DNA of 64,000 nt from Konateibacter massiliensis (GCF_900184995.1 NZ_LT860098.1:845001-909000), one strand, 5' to 3'; shown: positions 40,996 through 49,991, counted from the stretch's first letter. A program made the numbers and translations. The notes: a model not told the origin generated them from the sequence alone.

Positions 40996-41257
40996 CCACG
41001 CGTCTTGCTTCGAATACCTACCACAAACGTTACCTATACAGTTAACTCGGCTCAGGCGACCTTGCGGCACACAGAAGGTTCTACTTAGTGCTGCTCCATT
41101 CCTGACCTGACACATTTCATAGATTCCTGTTGCGCAAGACCCAAACGTCAACATCACTTATATAGGGCAGCTCTGCAGTAGAATACCCTAGGCAAAACAT
41201 CACTCCTGCTATAGCGGATTGCAGGTACAGGGCACCGCTAACTCCCCAGCTGCGTGG
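40996..41257 (-). ncRNA. ffs: Signal recognition particle RNA (large, Alu-domain type)
   Basis: On the minus strand the transcript runs from CCACGCAGCTGGGGAGTTAG (41257) to a complementary CGCGTGG end (40996), 262 nt. Diagnostic blocks are in order: 'GGTGCCCTGTACCTGCAATC' near the 5' end, 'GTTGACGTTTGGGTC', the Ffh-binding tip 'GTCAGGTCAGGAATGGAGCA', 'GTGCCGCAAGG', and 'GCCGAGTTAACTG'. This is the long form used by Bacillus and Clostridia. It pairs with Ffh for membrane targeting. A consensus promoter precedes it. Confidence 0.95.
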
Positions 41258-41294
41258 AAACTTTATAACATATTTAATTGGTTCCAAGGGTTTA

Positions 41295-41323
41295 ATTATA
41301 TCGTTCTTTTCAGTGATTGTCAA
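41295..41323 (-). promoter_or_regulatory. Consensus promoter of SRP RNA
   Basis: Minus strand TTGACA, 17 bp, TATAAT: a perfect sigma-A consensus, ending about 38 bp before the mature 5' end and inside the 3' flank of tadA. Confidence 0.88.
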
Positions 41324-41339
41324 TGTTTTTGGCGAAGTT

Positions 41340-41876
41340 TCATTGCTTAGACACAGAAGCTTCCTCGTTGCAATCCGGACTGCAATGTGCCGTATCATCA
41401 GGCTGCAGTGCTTTCTCCTTTTTCTTCCTCCTGAGTTTACCAAAAAACTCCTTCAGAATCTGACTGCATTCCTCCTGAAGCACATCATACTCAATTTCCA
41501 CCTGATGGTTGAATTCCTGCATTTGCAGCAAATTAAGAATAGAACCGGCACAACCCGCTTTGGCATTCATGCTCCCGATTACTACCTTGTCAATTCTAGA
41601 CTGTACAATCGCTCCCGCACACATTTGACACGGCTCCAGTGTTACATAGAGTGTACAGCCCTCAAGCCGCCAGTCCCCAAGCTTTTTGCTTGCCTTATGA
41701 ATCGCCGTCAGCTCTGCGTGGGCAAGAGTATTTTTGTTTGTATTTCTTTTATTGTACCCTCTCGCTATAATTTTATCCTGATAAGTTATCACACAGCCAA
41801 TCGGTACCTCATCTATCGCATAGGCTTTCTTCGCCTGTTTTAAAGCTTCCTTCATATATTTTTCACTATCCGTCAT
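41340..41876 (-). CDS. tadA: tRNA-specific adenosine deaminase TadA
   Basis: 178 residues from ATG 41876, behind TGGAGGAAG (the frame extends to 41888 over that site). Zinc motif HAE in 'LAHAELTAI' and 'EPCQMCAGAI', plus 'AGCAGSILNLLQ'. Deaminates A34 to inosine in tRNA-Arg(ACG). A C-terminal tail of about 25 residues (rich in Lys, then His, Cys) goes beyond the usual length. SRP RNA lies just downstream, a common Firmicutes pairing. Confidence 0.95.
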   Translation of the reverse strand: MTDSEKYMKEALKQAKKAYAIDEVPIGCVITYQDKIIARGYNKRNTNKNTLAHAELTAIHKASKKLGDWRLEGCTLYVTLEPCQMCAGAIVQSRIDKVVIGSMNAKAGCAGSILNLLQMQEFNHQVEIEYDVLQEECSQILKEFFGKLRRKKKEKALQPDDTAHCSPDCNEEASVSKQ

Positions 41877-41961
41877 TGCTTCCTCCAAATACCGTTCGCC
41901 TTCACAAAATTTTGTGTTTACTATTCTTTTCTTATTTTATTTGCGTTATAATTATGATGTT

Positions 41962-42121
41962 GGAGTCAAATAGTATTTTGACTCCTGATACTTACGGATT
42001 GTTACGCACTTTGTGCTCCCACAATCCTAAAAACATGAGAAATCCGCCCTGTTCGGGCTACTTTCTCATGTTTTGCAGGTCCCAAAGTCATGTTTTTTCA
42101 TGCTAGCATGAAAAACATGAC
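41962..42121 (+). repeat. Array of four consecutive hairpins between tadA and the activase gene
   Basis: (1) GGAGTCAAA/TTTGACTCC, 41962-41985; (2) GGATTGT...ACAATCC with inner GCAC/GTGC, 41996-42027; (3) AAAACATGAGAAA/TTTCTCATGTTTT with inner GCCC/GGGC, 42029-42074; (4) GTCATGTTTTTTCATG-CTAG and its partner CATGAAAAACATGAC, 42087-42121. The stems are unrelated in sequence to one another. No gene fits this 294-bp gap. Confidence 0.8.
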
Positions 42122-42170
42122 CTTTTGACCTTGGTATCATGATACAATTCTAACATACGAAGGAGACATT

Positions 42171-42866
42171 GTGCAAATACATGGTTTTAATAAAACAACT
42201 TTATTAGATTATCCGGGGCATCTTGCCTGTACAATCTTTTTAGGAAACTGTAATTTTCGCTGCCCGTTTTGCCATAATAAGGGGCTTGTTTTAGCGCCCG
42301 ACAACGAACCTCTTATTCCTACCGAGTATGTTTTAAGCTATCTTGCAAAACGGAAAAATATTTTGGAGGGCGTCTGCATTACCGGCGGAGAACCAACATT
42401 ATCTTCTGATTTGGAATATTTTATCCGTCAGATAAAGGAAATCGGTCTTCTTGTTAAATTGGATACCAATGGCTACCGCCCTAATGTTCTTCGAAAGCTT
42501 ACAGACGAAGGGCTGCTAGACTATATTGCAATGGATATCAAATCCTCACCTCAGCACTATGCACTTCTTGCAGGATTAGAGACAATTGACATGAATAAAA
42601 TTGAGGAGTCCATACATATTATTAGGAATACAGCCATTTCTTATGAGTTTCGAACGACCTTGGTAAAAGAGCTTCACTCTCTGAAGGATATCGAAGCAAT
42701 CGGACAGTGGCTTAAAGGCTGCGACCAGCTTTATCTTCAAAATTACAGGGAAAATGAGCATGTAATCAATCCGATTTACTCGGGCTTTTCCAAGGACGAA
42801 TTGCTTGTCTTCCAAGAATATTTATCTCGCTATATAAAGCAGGTTCAAATCAGAGGTATAGATTAA
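42171..42866 (+). CDS. Anaerobic ribonucleotide reductase activating protein-like radical SAM enzyme
   Basis: 231 residues from a GTG start after AAGGAG. Radical SAM motif CNFRCPFC (Cys29, 33, 36) preceded by 'TTLLDYPGHLACTIF', with 'GVCITGGEPTL' and 'VKLDTNGYRP'. This is the NrdG2/PflA-like group that installs a glycyl radical. No nrdD or other glycyl radical enzyme is next to it, so the partner is not known from the window. Confidence 0.85.
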   Translation: MQIHGFNKTTLLDYPGHLACTIFLGNCNFRCPFCHNKGLVLAPDNEPLIPTEYVLSYLAKRKNILEGVCITGGEPTLSSDLEYFIRQIKEIGLLVKLDTNGYRPNVLRKLTDEGLLDYIAMDIKSSPQHYALLAGLETIDMNKIEESIHIIRNTAISYEFRTTLVKELHSLKDIEAIGQWLKGCDQLYLQNYRENEHVINPIYSGFSKDELLVFQEYLSRYIKQVQIRGID

Positions 42867-42878
42867 AGGGGAAATCTT

Positions 42879-43430
42879 ATGTTAACTTATCATGAAACAG
42901 ACAGACTTATTTTAAGAATACTAAACACTGGTTACGCCCAGCAGGTTTTAGATTTCTATGCAAAAAATATGGAAATCTTTGAGCCTTACGAGCCTATCAG
43001 ACCTGAACATTTTTATACAAAAGCTTATCAAAAAGCACTTTTGTCTGCAGAATACAGTTCTATGGCAAAAATGCAGAGCGTGCGGTTCTGGGTTTTCAAA
43101 AAAGAAGATCCCGATAAAATTATCGGAACCGTATCTTTTTCTAATATTCAGTCCTATATTTATTCAAGCTGCAACATCGGCTATAAGTTTGATAAGGAAT
43201 ATCACCATCAGGGATTTGCGCTTGAAGCCTTGCAAAAATTGATTAAAATTATTTTTGAGGAATGTGAACTTCATCGCATCAATGCTTATATATTACCTAG
43301 CAATCTTGCCTCCAAGGCACTGATTGAGCGCGCCGGCTTTTCCTTTGAGGGAATTGCCCGAAAAAACATCTACATACAAAACAGCTGGGAGGATCACGAG
43401 CAATATTCCCTCTTACATGAGGATTTATAA
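42879..43430 (+). CDS. GNAT family N-acetyltransferase (RimJ/RimL type)
   Basis: 183 residues. Typical 'HETDRLILRIL' start, 'IIGTVSFSNIQ', acetyl-CoA loop 'GYKFDKEYHHQGFALEAL', and 'SKALIERAGFSFEGIARKN'. Probably an N-terminal protein or amine acetyltransferase. Starts 12 bp after the activase gene and is co-transcribed. It converges on the next gene with a 3-bp gap. Confidence 0.92.
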   Translation: MLTYHETDRLILRILNTGYAQQVLDFYAKNMEIFEPYEPIRPEHFYTKAYQKALLSAEYSSMAKMQSVRFWVFKKEDPDKIIGTVSFSNIQSYIYSSCNIGYKFDKEYHHQGFALEALQKLIKIIFEECELHRINAYILPSNLASKALIERAGFSFEGIARKNIYIQNSWEDHEQYSLLHEDL

Positions 43431-43433
43431 GTA

Positions 43434-44462
43434 CTAATCCGTTATATATTTATACCAATAACCAAATCTTCCTGTTTTATATTCGGATACCTGTGCCGGT
43501 TTGAAATCATTAAATCCAAACAGTCCGGCAACCAACTTTTCTTTGTTGCAGAAAATTCCGGGCACACCAATGATAAAGCGATCTTTTACTTTTCCCAATA
43601 TCAGATACTGGTAATTGTAAAATCCATGAAGCACAAAACTGTTGCTGCTCAATATCCACTGTTGCTTTGGAAGAATTCTCAAATCCTTTAATTCAATTCT
43701 AATGCACTGTATATCCCGCTCCGGGAACGGGCTGATATTTTTATATTCCGATACTAACCTGTTCCAGTTTTCACTTAGATTACTTTCCGGCTCTTCCATT
43801 GGTTCTGATTCCGGCTCCGGTTTTGTTTCTGGGTTTGCTTCTGGATTCTCTTTTTCCCAATCCTTTTTGTAAGGCTTCTCCTCTACTGGAAGAAACGAAG
43901 CACCTTTTTCTACTTTCGGCTCGACAACCAGTTGTTTTCTCTGTGCCTCCTGTTTAACCAGAGACGGCTCTTCCTTTTCCTCCATAGACATTGCTTCCAG
44001 CTGTTCTTCCTGATTCCTTCTGTCGGCAAAGAAGTTTATGACATTGCTAGGCTTATGAGCCTTTTCCTCCTGATATTCCTGAAAACTCTCAATTGTAGCA
44101 GTCGTATCCTTCCAAAACGTTGCATATTTTTTATTACCCGAGGATATAACGGCTAGGCCCTTTACATCTGTAAAGCACTTTGATGTATGATTGATATTCT
44201 CCGAATGTCCTGTCATTTGAAAATCTGCATTTGTACCCTTTCCTTTCAGCTCCCCTGCGTACAGACCAAGCAGCTCTTTTCCTTCCTCTACAAGCAGATA
44301 AACTGTCCACTTCTCATAATAAGTATTAAATATTCCTTTTAAATTCATTTTTATCCTGAGAACATTATTTCTGCACTCTATTTTTGCAAATCCTGAGTTT
44401 TTTACTTTGACACCCCTATCATATAAATATATGTATGATACAAATCGTTGGTATTCCGCCAC
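43434..44462 (-). CDS. DUF6128-like protein
   Basis: 342 residues from GTG 44462, 7 nt after GGAGGG. The start 'AEYQRFVSYIYLYDRGVK' and the beta-rich first 120 residues ('GFAKIECRNNVLRIKMNLKG') resemble a Lachnospiraceae family (DUF6128, from memory). A low-complexity acidic linker (Glu/Pro/Ser repeats, about 150-240) leads to a C-terminal domain that ends 'TGRFGYWYKYITD'. No signal peptide or membrane helix; function unknown. Confidence 0.55.
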   Translation of the reverse strand: MAEYQRFVSYIYLYDRGVKVKNSGFAKIECRNNVLRIKMNLKGIFNTYYEKWTVYLLVEEGKELLGLYAGELKGKGTNADFQMTGHSENINHTSKCFTDVKGLAVISSGNKKYATFWKDTTATIESFQEYQEEKAHKPSNVINFFADRRNQEEQLEAMSMEEKEEPSLVKQEAQRKQLVVEPKVEKGASFLPVEEKPYKKDWEKENPEANPETKPEPESEPMEEPESNLSENWNRLVSEYKNISPFPERDIQCIRIELKDLRILPKQQWILSSNSFVLHGFYNYQYLILGKVKDRFIIGVPGIFCNKEKLVAGLFGFNDFKPAQVSEYKTGRFGYWYKYITD

Positions 44463-44576
44463 GGACTTGCCCTCCTAATTTCATTATATAGGTATTATAT
44501 TCTAAGTGCTTGTCAAAAATGAATGAAACGAAAAACCGACTATTGTTTCATGAATTCAGGGCGTAGAAAATATTGA

Positions 44577-44607
44577 AAGTGCTCCTTGTTTACGTCAAGG
44601 AGCACTT
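44577..44607. terminator. Hairpin downstream of the HD-GYP gene
   Basis: AAGTGCTCCTTG-N7-CAAGGAGCACTT, a perfect 12-bp stem, 25 bp after the HD-GYP stop on the minus strand. T-tract is modest on that strand. Confidence 0.65.
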
Positions 44608-44631
44608 CATTTTTAAAGTCTGTATTTTATT

Positions 44632-45723
44632 TTATATTACCTTCACAATGCTCAGTGATTTATCTTTCGATAAATCGATAAAATCGTTTTCTGTTTTTAC
44701 AAACGGCCTTGATAAAGAGTTTTTATTTAACATAATAACACTTCCAACCACACCATTGTTCAAAAGAACATTATTACCTATGTAAGATTGCGCTATCATC
44801 TCCATGAGAGGAAGAATATACTTTGGCTCATAATGCTGCAAGGCATTGTTTTCAAATTCTCCGATTACTGTGAACGGGCAGATTGCTTCCCGATAACAGC
44901 GGCTTGCTGTCATTGCCTCATACGCATCCGCAATTGAAACAATTTTAGCAAACTCTTCTATCTGATCACCCTTAAGCTTGTTCGGATAGCCGGAACCATC
45001 ACATTTTTCATGGTGCATCAATGCCGCCATAATAGCTCTTTGGTCTAAATTTTTTCCTTTTAGGATTTCATAACCAAACTCCGCATGCTTCTTCACTATC
45101 TCATACTCATCCGGGGTAAGTTTTCCTTTTTTACATATGATTTCCTTCGGTATCTTCACTTTTCCGATATCGTGGAAAAAGCCTGCCATTTTAAGTGCAT
45201 CCACATCACTTTGCGGCATTTTAAGCCATTCGCCAAACACCTTGCAAATAAGAGCGACACTCATAGAATGAGCATAGGTCAAATCGTCCAACTCTCTCAT
45301 ACAGTGGAGCATATCAAAAATAAAGATTCCGTTATTACTTACCTTTGCAACCCGGTCTATCATAGAGTCAACCAGAGCACTGTTGATTTCTTCCGCCCGA
45401 AATGCAATGTCGTCCATCATTTTTTCTGTTACTTTAAGTGAATCATTGAATGCCTTGTAAAATTCCTTGAAGCTTTCCGATTGCTTCATCTTTTCTGATG
45501 CCGTAGGAGCAGAACCTTCCTCAATTTCTTCCGGCACTTCCTCTGTCGCTTTCGCCGCCGTTTTGATATATATCTCTCTGATATGGTAAGATTCCAGCAG
45601 TCTGATACCACGAGCCGTGAGTACCGTATTTGCTGAAACAATGAGTTCATCAAACGGTGTGTAAACATCTTTTGCCACTATCATATTTGGCTTCAAATCT
45701 CTTACTTTTATTATTTTCATCAT
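44632..45723 (-). CDS. HD-GYP domain protein, probable cyclic-di-GMP phosphodiesterase
   Basis: 363 residues. Residues 1-about 110 are an N-terminal DUF3391-like region ('LKPNMIVAKDVYTPFDELIV'). The HD-GYP domain follows: 'HSMSVALICKVFGEWL', 'AGFFHDIGKVKIP', 'HAEFGYEIL', 'MHHEKCDGSGYPNKL' and 'VSIADAYEAMTASRCYR'. All metal and GYP residues are present, so it likely degrades c-di-GMP. A single gene in its own transcript; motA/motB are 15 kb away. Confidence 0.9.
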   Translation of the reverse strand: MMKIIKVRDLKPNMIVAKDVYTPFDELIVSANTVLTARGIRLLESYHIREIYIKTAAKATEEVPEEIEEGSAPTASEKMKQSESFKEFYKAFNDSLKVTEKMMDDIAFRAEEINSALVDSMIDRVAKVSNNGIFIFDMLHCMRELDDLTYAHSMSVALICKVFGEWLKMPQSDVDALKMAGFFHDIGKVKIPKEIICKKGKLTPDEYEIVKKHAEFGYEILKGKNLDQRAIMAALMHHEKCDGSGYPNKLKGDQIEEFAKIVSIADAYEAMTASRCYREAICPFTVIGEFENNALQHYEPKYILPLMEMIAQSYIGNNVLLNNGVVGSVIMLNKNSLSRPFVKTENDFIDLSKDKSLSIVKVI

Positions 45724-45755
45724 TCGCCCTACCCCTCGCTGGTTAACATAAGAAA

Positions 45756-45878
45756 GCGTAAGCTCTTCTCACACTTCGCGCCCGAGCGGGTTGCAAATCA
45801 ACTACTTCCTCTCCGCGAAGTGCGCTTAATTGTTTTTATCTCATAGGAAACTCGAAGACATTTTCTATGACATAAAAA
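45756..45878. repeat. Composite repeat region before the HD-GYP/rsmA spacer
   Basis: Holds a degraded copy of the GTGTGAGC element (45756-45798, with CTTCGCGCCCGAGCGGGTTG) and then a copy of the ATAGGAA palindrome (45833-45878: TTTTTATCTCATAGGAAA... TTTTCTATGACATAAAAA). The spacer of 254 bp holds no gene. Confidence 0.6.
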
Positions 45879-45977
45879 ATCACTTCGTAATTGGCTTATA
45901 ACTCTTATTTCGTATTATAACTTAGTATAGTATAAAATATTGCATTTTTCAACTTTTTACCATTTAGTTTATACTTT

Positions 45978-46841
45978 TTACAGATTTTTAAGACTATCTG
46001 CCAATTCAGCAAACTGTGAAAGCGTGAGTGCCTCCCCGCGAATGTTCGAAGATAATCCCATTCCCTCCAAACAGGAAGTAATCTCCTCTTTACTATAATT
46101 GATATTCGGTGCGTTGTTAAGCCCGTTTACCAACGTTTTACGCCTCTGATTGAAGGAAGCTCTGATTAACCCAAACATTAGATTTTCATCCTTCACCTGA
46201 ACCGGCGCCTCCTTATGACTCGTAAGCCGGATAACGGCAGAGCCAACGTTTGGCCTTGGCATAAAACAGTTAGGCGGCACATTTGCCACAATATACGGTT
46301 CGCAATAGTACTGAACCGCAAGGGAAAGTGCCCCGTAATTTTTACTTCCGGGCAGTGCCTGCATTCTCTCTGCGACCTCTTTTTGCACCATAATCGTAAT
46401 ACTCTCTATCGGCACATGGTTTTCAAATAATCCCATGATAATCGGCGTTGTAATATAATAAGGCAGGTTCGCGACAACCTTGATCGGCTTTCCTTCATTC
46501 TCTTTCTCAACAAGTTCATTTAAATTAAGCTTCAAAACATCCTGATTGATAACGGCCACATTGTCATACTCTCTCAGGGTATCCTCCAAAATCGGAATCA
46601 GCATTTTGTCAATTTCCACCGCAACCACTTTTCTTGCATTCTCCGCAAGATACTGTGTCATTGTTCCGATACCCGGTCCGATTTCCAGAACGAAATCTTC
46701 CTTCGTAATATCGGCAGAGCGGATAATTTTATCGAGAACGTGCGTATCTATGAGAAAGTTTTGCCCAAACTTCTTCTGAAACACAAACTTATATTTATTT
46801 AGTATTTCAATTGTTTCTTTTGGATGTCCTAATGTCGCCAT
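45978..46841 (-). CDS. rsmA: 16S rRNA dimethyladenosine transferase RsmA (KsgA)
   Basis: 287 residues. SAM-binding 'VLEIGPGIGTMTQYLA', catalytic 'NLPYYITTPI' and 'MVQKEVAERM'; C-terminal domain with 'FNQRRKTLVNGL'. Dimethylates two adenines near the 3' end of 16S rRNA. Last gene of the metG-tatD-rsmA operon. The rnmV gene that often sits between tatD and rsmA is absent here (2-bp gap). Confidence 0.97.
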   Translation of the reverse strand: MATLGHPKETIEILNKYKFVFQKKFGQNFLIDTHVLDKIIRSADITKEDFVLEIGPGIGTMTQYLAENARKVVAVEIDKMLIPILEDTLREYDNVAVINQDVLKLNLNELVEKENEGKPIKVVANLPYYITTPIIMGLFENHVPIESITIMVQKEVAERMQALPGSKNYGALSLAVQYYCEPYIVANVPPNCFMPRPNVGSAVIRLTSHKEAPVQVKDENLMFGLIRASFNQRRKTLVNGLNNAPNINYSKEEITSCLEGMGLSSNIRGEALTLSQFAELADSLKNL

Positions 46842-46843
46842 TC

Positions 46844-47617
46844 TTACCTGCTTTCTATTCGAAATAATTTCCGTGCATTGTCACGGGTAGCTCTTACTAC
46901 ATCATCATAACTTATATTTTTGATTGCCGCAATCTCTTTTGCAACATAGGGCAGATTCAGTGAAGAATTCCGCTTTCCCCTGTTTGGCTCAGGTGCAAGA
47001 TAAGGCGCATCCGTCTCCAGTAAAATACGATCAATCGGGGCATATTCCACTACCTCTTTTAGTTTCTTGGCATTTTTAAAGGTCAGTACACCTCCGATGC
47101 CAAGATAATAGCCCATATTCAAAAATTCCCTGGCTGTCTCCTTGGAATAAGAAAAGCAGTGAATTACACCTTCTAACTCCTCTGCCTTTTCCGCTTTCAT
47201 CACATCCAGTGTATCCTTCGCAGCGTCTCTGCTGTGAATGATAATGGGAAGCTTCTCTTCCTTCGCCAGTGCGAGCTGCCTTTGAAACCATTTTATCTGA
47301 ATCTCTTTTCCCGGTTCCGGCCAGTAATAATCGAGCCCAATCTCTCCTACTGCGACAACCTTGTCCTCCTTACAGCATTGTTTCAGCCACTTGAAGTTTT
47401 CCTCGTTCAATTCCTCTGTCTCGCTTGGATGGACACCCACCGCACCGTAAAAAAAGGGATATTTTTTCGTAAGCTCAAGTGTGGATTTTGTGGAGGCAAG
47501 ACTCGCCCCCACATTTACCACATATTCTATTTCATTTTCCTGTAAGGAGCGTATAAGCTCCTCCCTATCTTGATCAAATGCATCATCATCATAATGAGCA
47601 TGACTCTCAAATATCAT
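46844..47617 (-). CDS. tatD: TatD family metal-dependent hydrolase
   Basis: 257 residues from ATG 47617 (IFESHAHYDD), with GGAGGAAG just before; the frame extends four codons over that site into the end of metG. Metal ligands in 'SHAHYDD', Glu in 'VGEIGLDYYW', 'IIHSRDA', 'VIHCFSYS', and Asp in 'LLETDAPYLAPEPNRGKRN'. DNase/hydrolase of the TatD family. It is embedded in the metG-rsmA cluster, a widely kept order. Confidence 0.95.
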   Translation of the reverse strand: MIFESHAHYDDDAFDQDREELIRSLQENEIEYVVNVGASLASTKSTLELTKKYPFFYGAVGVHPSETEELNEENFKWLKQCCKEDKVVAVGEIGLDYYWPEPGKEIQIKWFQRQLALAKEEKLPIIIHSRDAAKDTLDVMKAEKAEELEGVIHCFSYSKETAREFLNMGYYLGIGGVLTFKNAKKLKEVVEYAPIDRILLETDAPYLAPEPNRGKRNSSLNLPYVAKEIAAIKNISYDDVVRATRDNARKLFRIESR

Positions 47618-47628
47618 AACTTCCTCCA

Positions 47629-49581
47629 TTAGCAGATTTCTGCTCCTGCCGGCATATCCTTTTCCGGTACCATGAGGCTTAAGTTTCCTTCTGCATCCTC
47701 AGCACACAAGAGCATTCCTTCTGAAAGAATTCCCGCAAGCTTTGCAGGCTTTAGGTTTGTTACCACCATAACCTTCTTTCCTACCATCTGCTCCGGTGTA
47801 TAATTTGCCTTAATTCCTGATACAATCTGTCTTACTTGGCTTCCTACCTTTACCTGGGAGCAAAGTAATTTCTTGGATTTCTTTACCTCTTCACAGGCAA
47901 TAATCTCACCAACCTGAAATTGCAGCTTTGCAAAATCATCATAAGTAATCTCCGGCTTTGCCTCGATATCAATGCCTTCGCTGTCTGCCTCTTCCGGTGT
48001 TGCCTCAGCTTGCCTTTGTTCCTCTGCCTTTGCCAGAACTTCCTCCAAATCAAGTCTTGCAAACAGGATTTCCGGTTTATCTGTCACCTTGTTTCCTGAC
48101 GGATATAAGCCATAGCTTTCAAGCTCCTCAATCGTTCTTGCCTTCGTATTTAACTGCGCCAAAATCTTTTCCGCTGTTTCCGGCATAAAGGATGCCAGAA
48201 GGGAAGCTCCGATTGTGATGCCTTCAATCAGGTTGTAAAGTACGGTTTCCAGACGAGCCTTTTTCTCTTCATCCTTTGCCAGCGCCCAAGGAATTGTCTC
48301 ATCAATATATTTGTTACATCGTTTAAACAGTGTAAATATCTCAGAAATGGCATCCGCCACTCTAAGCTTCTCCATTTTTGCCTGAACCTTCTTCGATGTC
48401 TCCAGCGCAAGTGCCTTTAATTCTTCGTCAACTGGTTCTGTCACACCTGAGTTGTTTACCGTTCCGTCAAAGTATTTATTTGACATAGAAATGGTTCTGT
48501 TTACTAAGTTTCCAAGAGTGTTTGCAAGATCAGAATTGATTCTCTCCACAAGCAGCTCCCATGACATAATTCCGTCGTTTTCAAACGGCATTTCATGGAG
48601 TACAAAATATCTCACGGCATCCACACCGAATATTTTAACCAGATTGTCAGCATAGATAACATTTCCTTTGGATTTACTCATTTTACCTTCTCCCTGCAAC
48701 AGCCAAGGGTGACCGAATATCTGCTTCGGAAGCGGCAAATCGAGTGCCATCAGCATAATCGGCCAGTAAATTGTGTGGAAACGAAGAATATCTTTTCCAA
48801 TCAGATGCAGCTCGGCAGGCCAATTTTTTACGAAACGCTCGTCATGGTTTCCATCCGCATCATAGCCGATTCCGGTAACATAGTTGCTTAACGCATCAAG
48901 CCATACATATACCACATGCTTATCATCAAAATCCACCGGTATTCCCCACTTAAAGGATGTTCTGGATACACATAAGTCCTGAAGTCCCGGAATTAGGAAA
49001 TTGTTCATCATCTCATTTTTTCGTGATTCCGGCTGAATAAATTCAGGATGGGTGTTGATATGCTCAATCAAACGGTCGGTATAATTGCTCAATTTCAGGA
49101 AGTATGCCTCCTCCTTGGCAGGCTTGCACTCGCTGCCGCAGTCCGGACATTTTCCGTCTGTAAGCTGGGACGCTGTAAAGAATGATTCACAAGGTGTACA
49201 GTACATTCCTTCATAATGTCCCTTGTAAATATCGCCCTGCTCGTATAATTTTTTGAACATTTTCTGCACTTGTTTTTCATGATATTCGTCGGTTGTTCTC
49301 ACAAATTTATCATAGGAAGTATTCATCAAATCCCAGATTCCCTTAATCTGATCAGCCACGCCATCCACGAATTCCTGTGGGGTAACGCCTGCCTCCTGTG
49401 CCTTTGCTTCAATTTTCTGTCCATGCTCATCGGTACCGGTCTGGAAAAACACATCATAACCCTCGAAGCGTTTGAAGCGCGCAATGCTGTCCGCCAATAC
49501 GATTTCGTATGTGTTGCCGATATGAGGCTTACCCGATGTGTAGGCAATCGCCGTTGTCATGTAATATTTTTTCTTATCCAT
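47629..49581 (-). CDS. metG: Methionine--tRNA ligase
   Basis: 650 residues from ATG 49581 after GAGGAAA; the frame extends upstream to 49617. Class I synthetase: 'SGKPHIGNTY' (HIGH motif), four-cysteine zinc knuckle (CTPCESF ... CPDCGSEC), 'GKMSKSKGN' (KMSKS) and a C-terminal EMAP-like tRNA-binding domain ('LQFQVGEIIACEEV'). Regulated by the T-box upstream. Its stop overlaps the Shine-Dalgarno of tatD. Confidence 0.97.
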   Translation of the reverse strand: MDKKKYYMTTAIAYTSGKPHIGNTYEIVLADSIARFKRFEGYDVFFQTGTDEHGQKIEAKAQEAGVTPQEFVDGVADQIKGIWDLMNTSYDKFVRTTDEYHEKQVQKMFKKLYEQGDIYKGHYEGMYCTPCESFFTASQLTDGKCPDCGSECKPAKEEAYFLKLSNYTDRLIEHINTHPEFIQPESRKNEMMNNFLIPGLQDLCVSRTSFKWGIPVDFDDKHVVYVWLDALSNYVTGIGYDADGNHDERFVKNWPAELHLIGKDILRFHTIYWPIMLMALDLPLPKQIFGHPWLLQGEGKMSKSKGNVIYADNLVKIFGVDAVRYFVLHEMPFENDGIMSWELLVERINSDLANTLGNLVNRTISMSNKYFDGTVNNSGVTEPVDEELKALALETSKKVQAKMEKLRVADAISEIFTLFKRCNKYIDETIPWALAKDEEKKARLETVLYNLIEGITIGASLLASFMPETAEKILAQLNTKARTIEELESYGLYPSGNKVTDKPEILFARLDLEEVLAKAEEQRQAEATPEEADSEGIDIEAKPEITYDDFAKLQFQVGEIIACEEVKKSKKLLCSQVKVGSQVRQIVSGIKANYTPEQMVGKKVMVVTNLKPAKLAGILSEGMLLCAEDAEGNLSLMVPEKDMPAGAEIC

Positions 49582-49630
49582 TTTATTTCCTCGCTTTCTT
49601 TGATAGAGAATGTGCACAGCACATAAATAA

Positions 49631-49679
49631 TTTTTTATCTTATAGGAAGTTCGAAGAACTTTCCTATGAAATAAAAAAA
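49631..49679. repeat. ATAGGAA-family palindrome, copy 3
   Basis: TTTTTTATCTTATAGGAAGT, TC-GAA-GA and ACTTTCCTATGAAATAAAAA. It sits between the T-box terminator and metG and shares its T-run with that terminator. Confidence 0.7.
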
Positions 49680-49956
49680 GCCGTCTTCATGTATTTACAC
49701 AGAAGACGACTATTCATCGCGTTACCACTTCTCTTTATCTGTTTCTCGCAAAACAGACCTCATTAAGTACTAGGGAATCCCTTATACTCTTTCGCTATAA
49801 CAGGCGAATCCCTGTCGCAGCCTAACGGCAAAGCCGCTCGGTACGCCACTCAGAAGCCATCTTCAAAATGCATTCAAGTATCCCTCTCAGCGTATTGGGA
49901 TTTCTCTGTAAAATGAATTACAAATTTACTCTCTTCGTCACAGTGTTTTCTTTGTA
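49672..49956 (-). promoter_or_regulatory. T-box riboswitch of metG
   Basis: On the minus strand a leader of about 285 nt ends with the T-box sequence AAGTGGTAACGCG (49730-49718) followed by the terminator GTCGTCTTCTG ... GAAGACGGC TTTTTTT (49710-49672). Uncharged tRNA-Met would pair through its NCCA end with the T-box and favour read-through. A Met codon candidate lies in the stem I region at 49871-49873, unverified. Regulates metG-tatD-rsmA. Confidence 0.92.
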
Positions 49957-49962
49957 TCTTTT

Positions 49963-49991
49963 AAGTTATCACAGTAAAATTAAGATGTCAA
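49963..49991 (-). promoter_or_regulatory. Promoter of the metG T-box transcript
   Basis: Minus strand TTGACA, 17 bp, TAACTT, with TGTGA before the -10. Confidence 0.7.

Noticed and set aside
41313-41843. 176-aa plus-strand open frame opposite tadA
   Set aside because: Antisense shadow of tadA that also crosses the SRP promoter.
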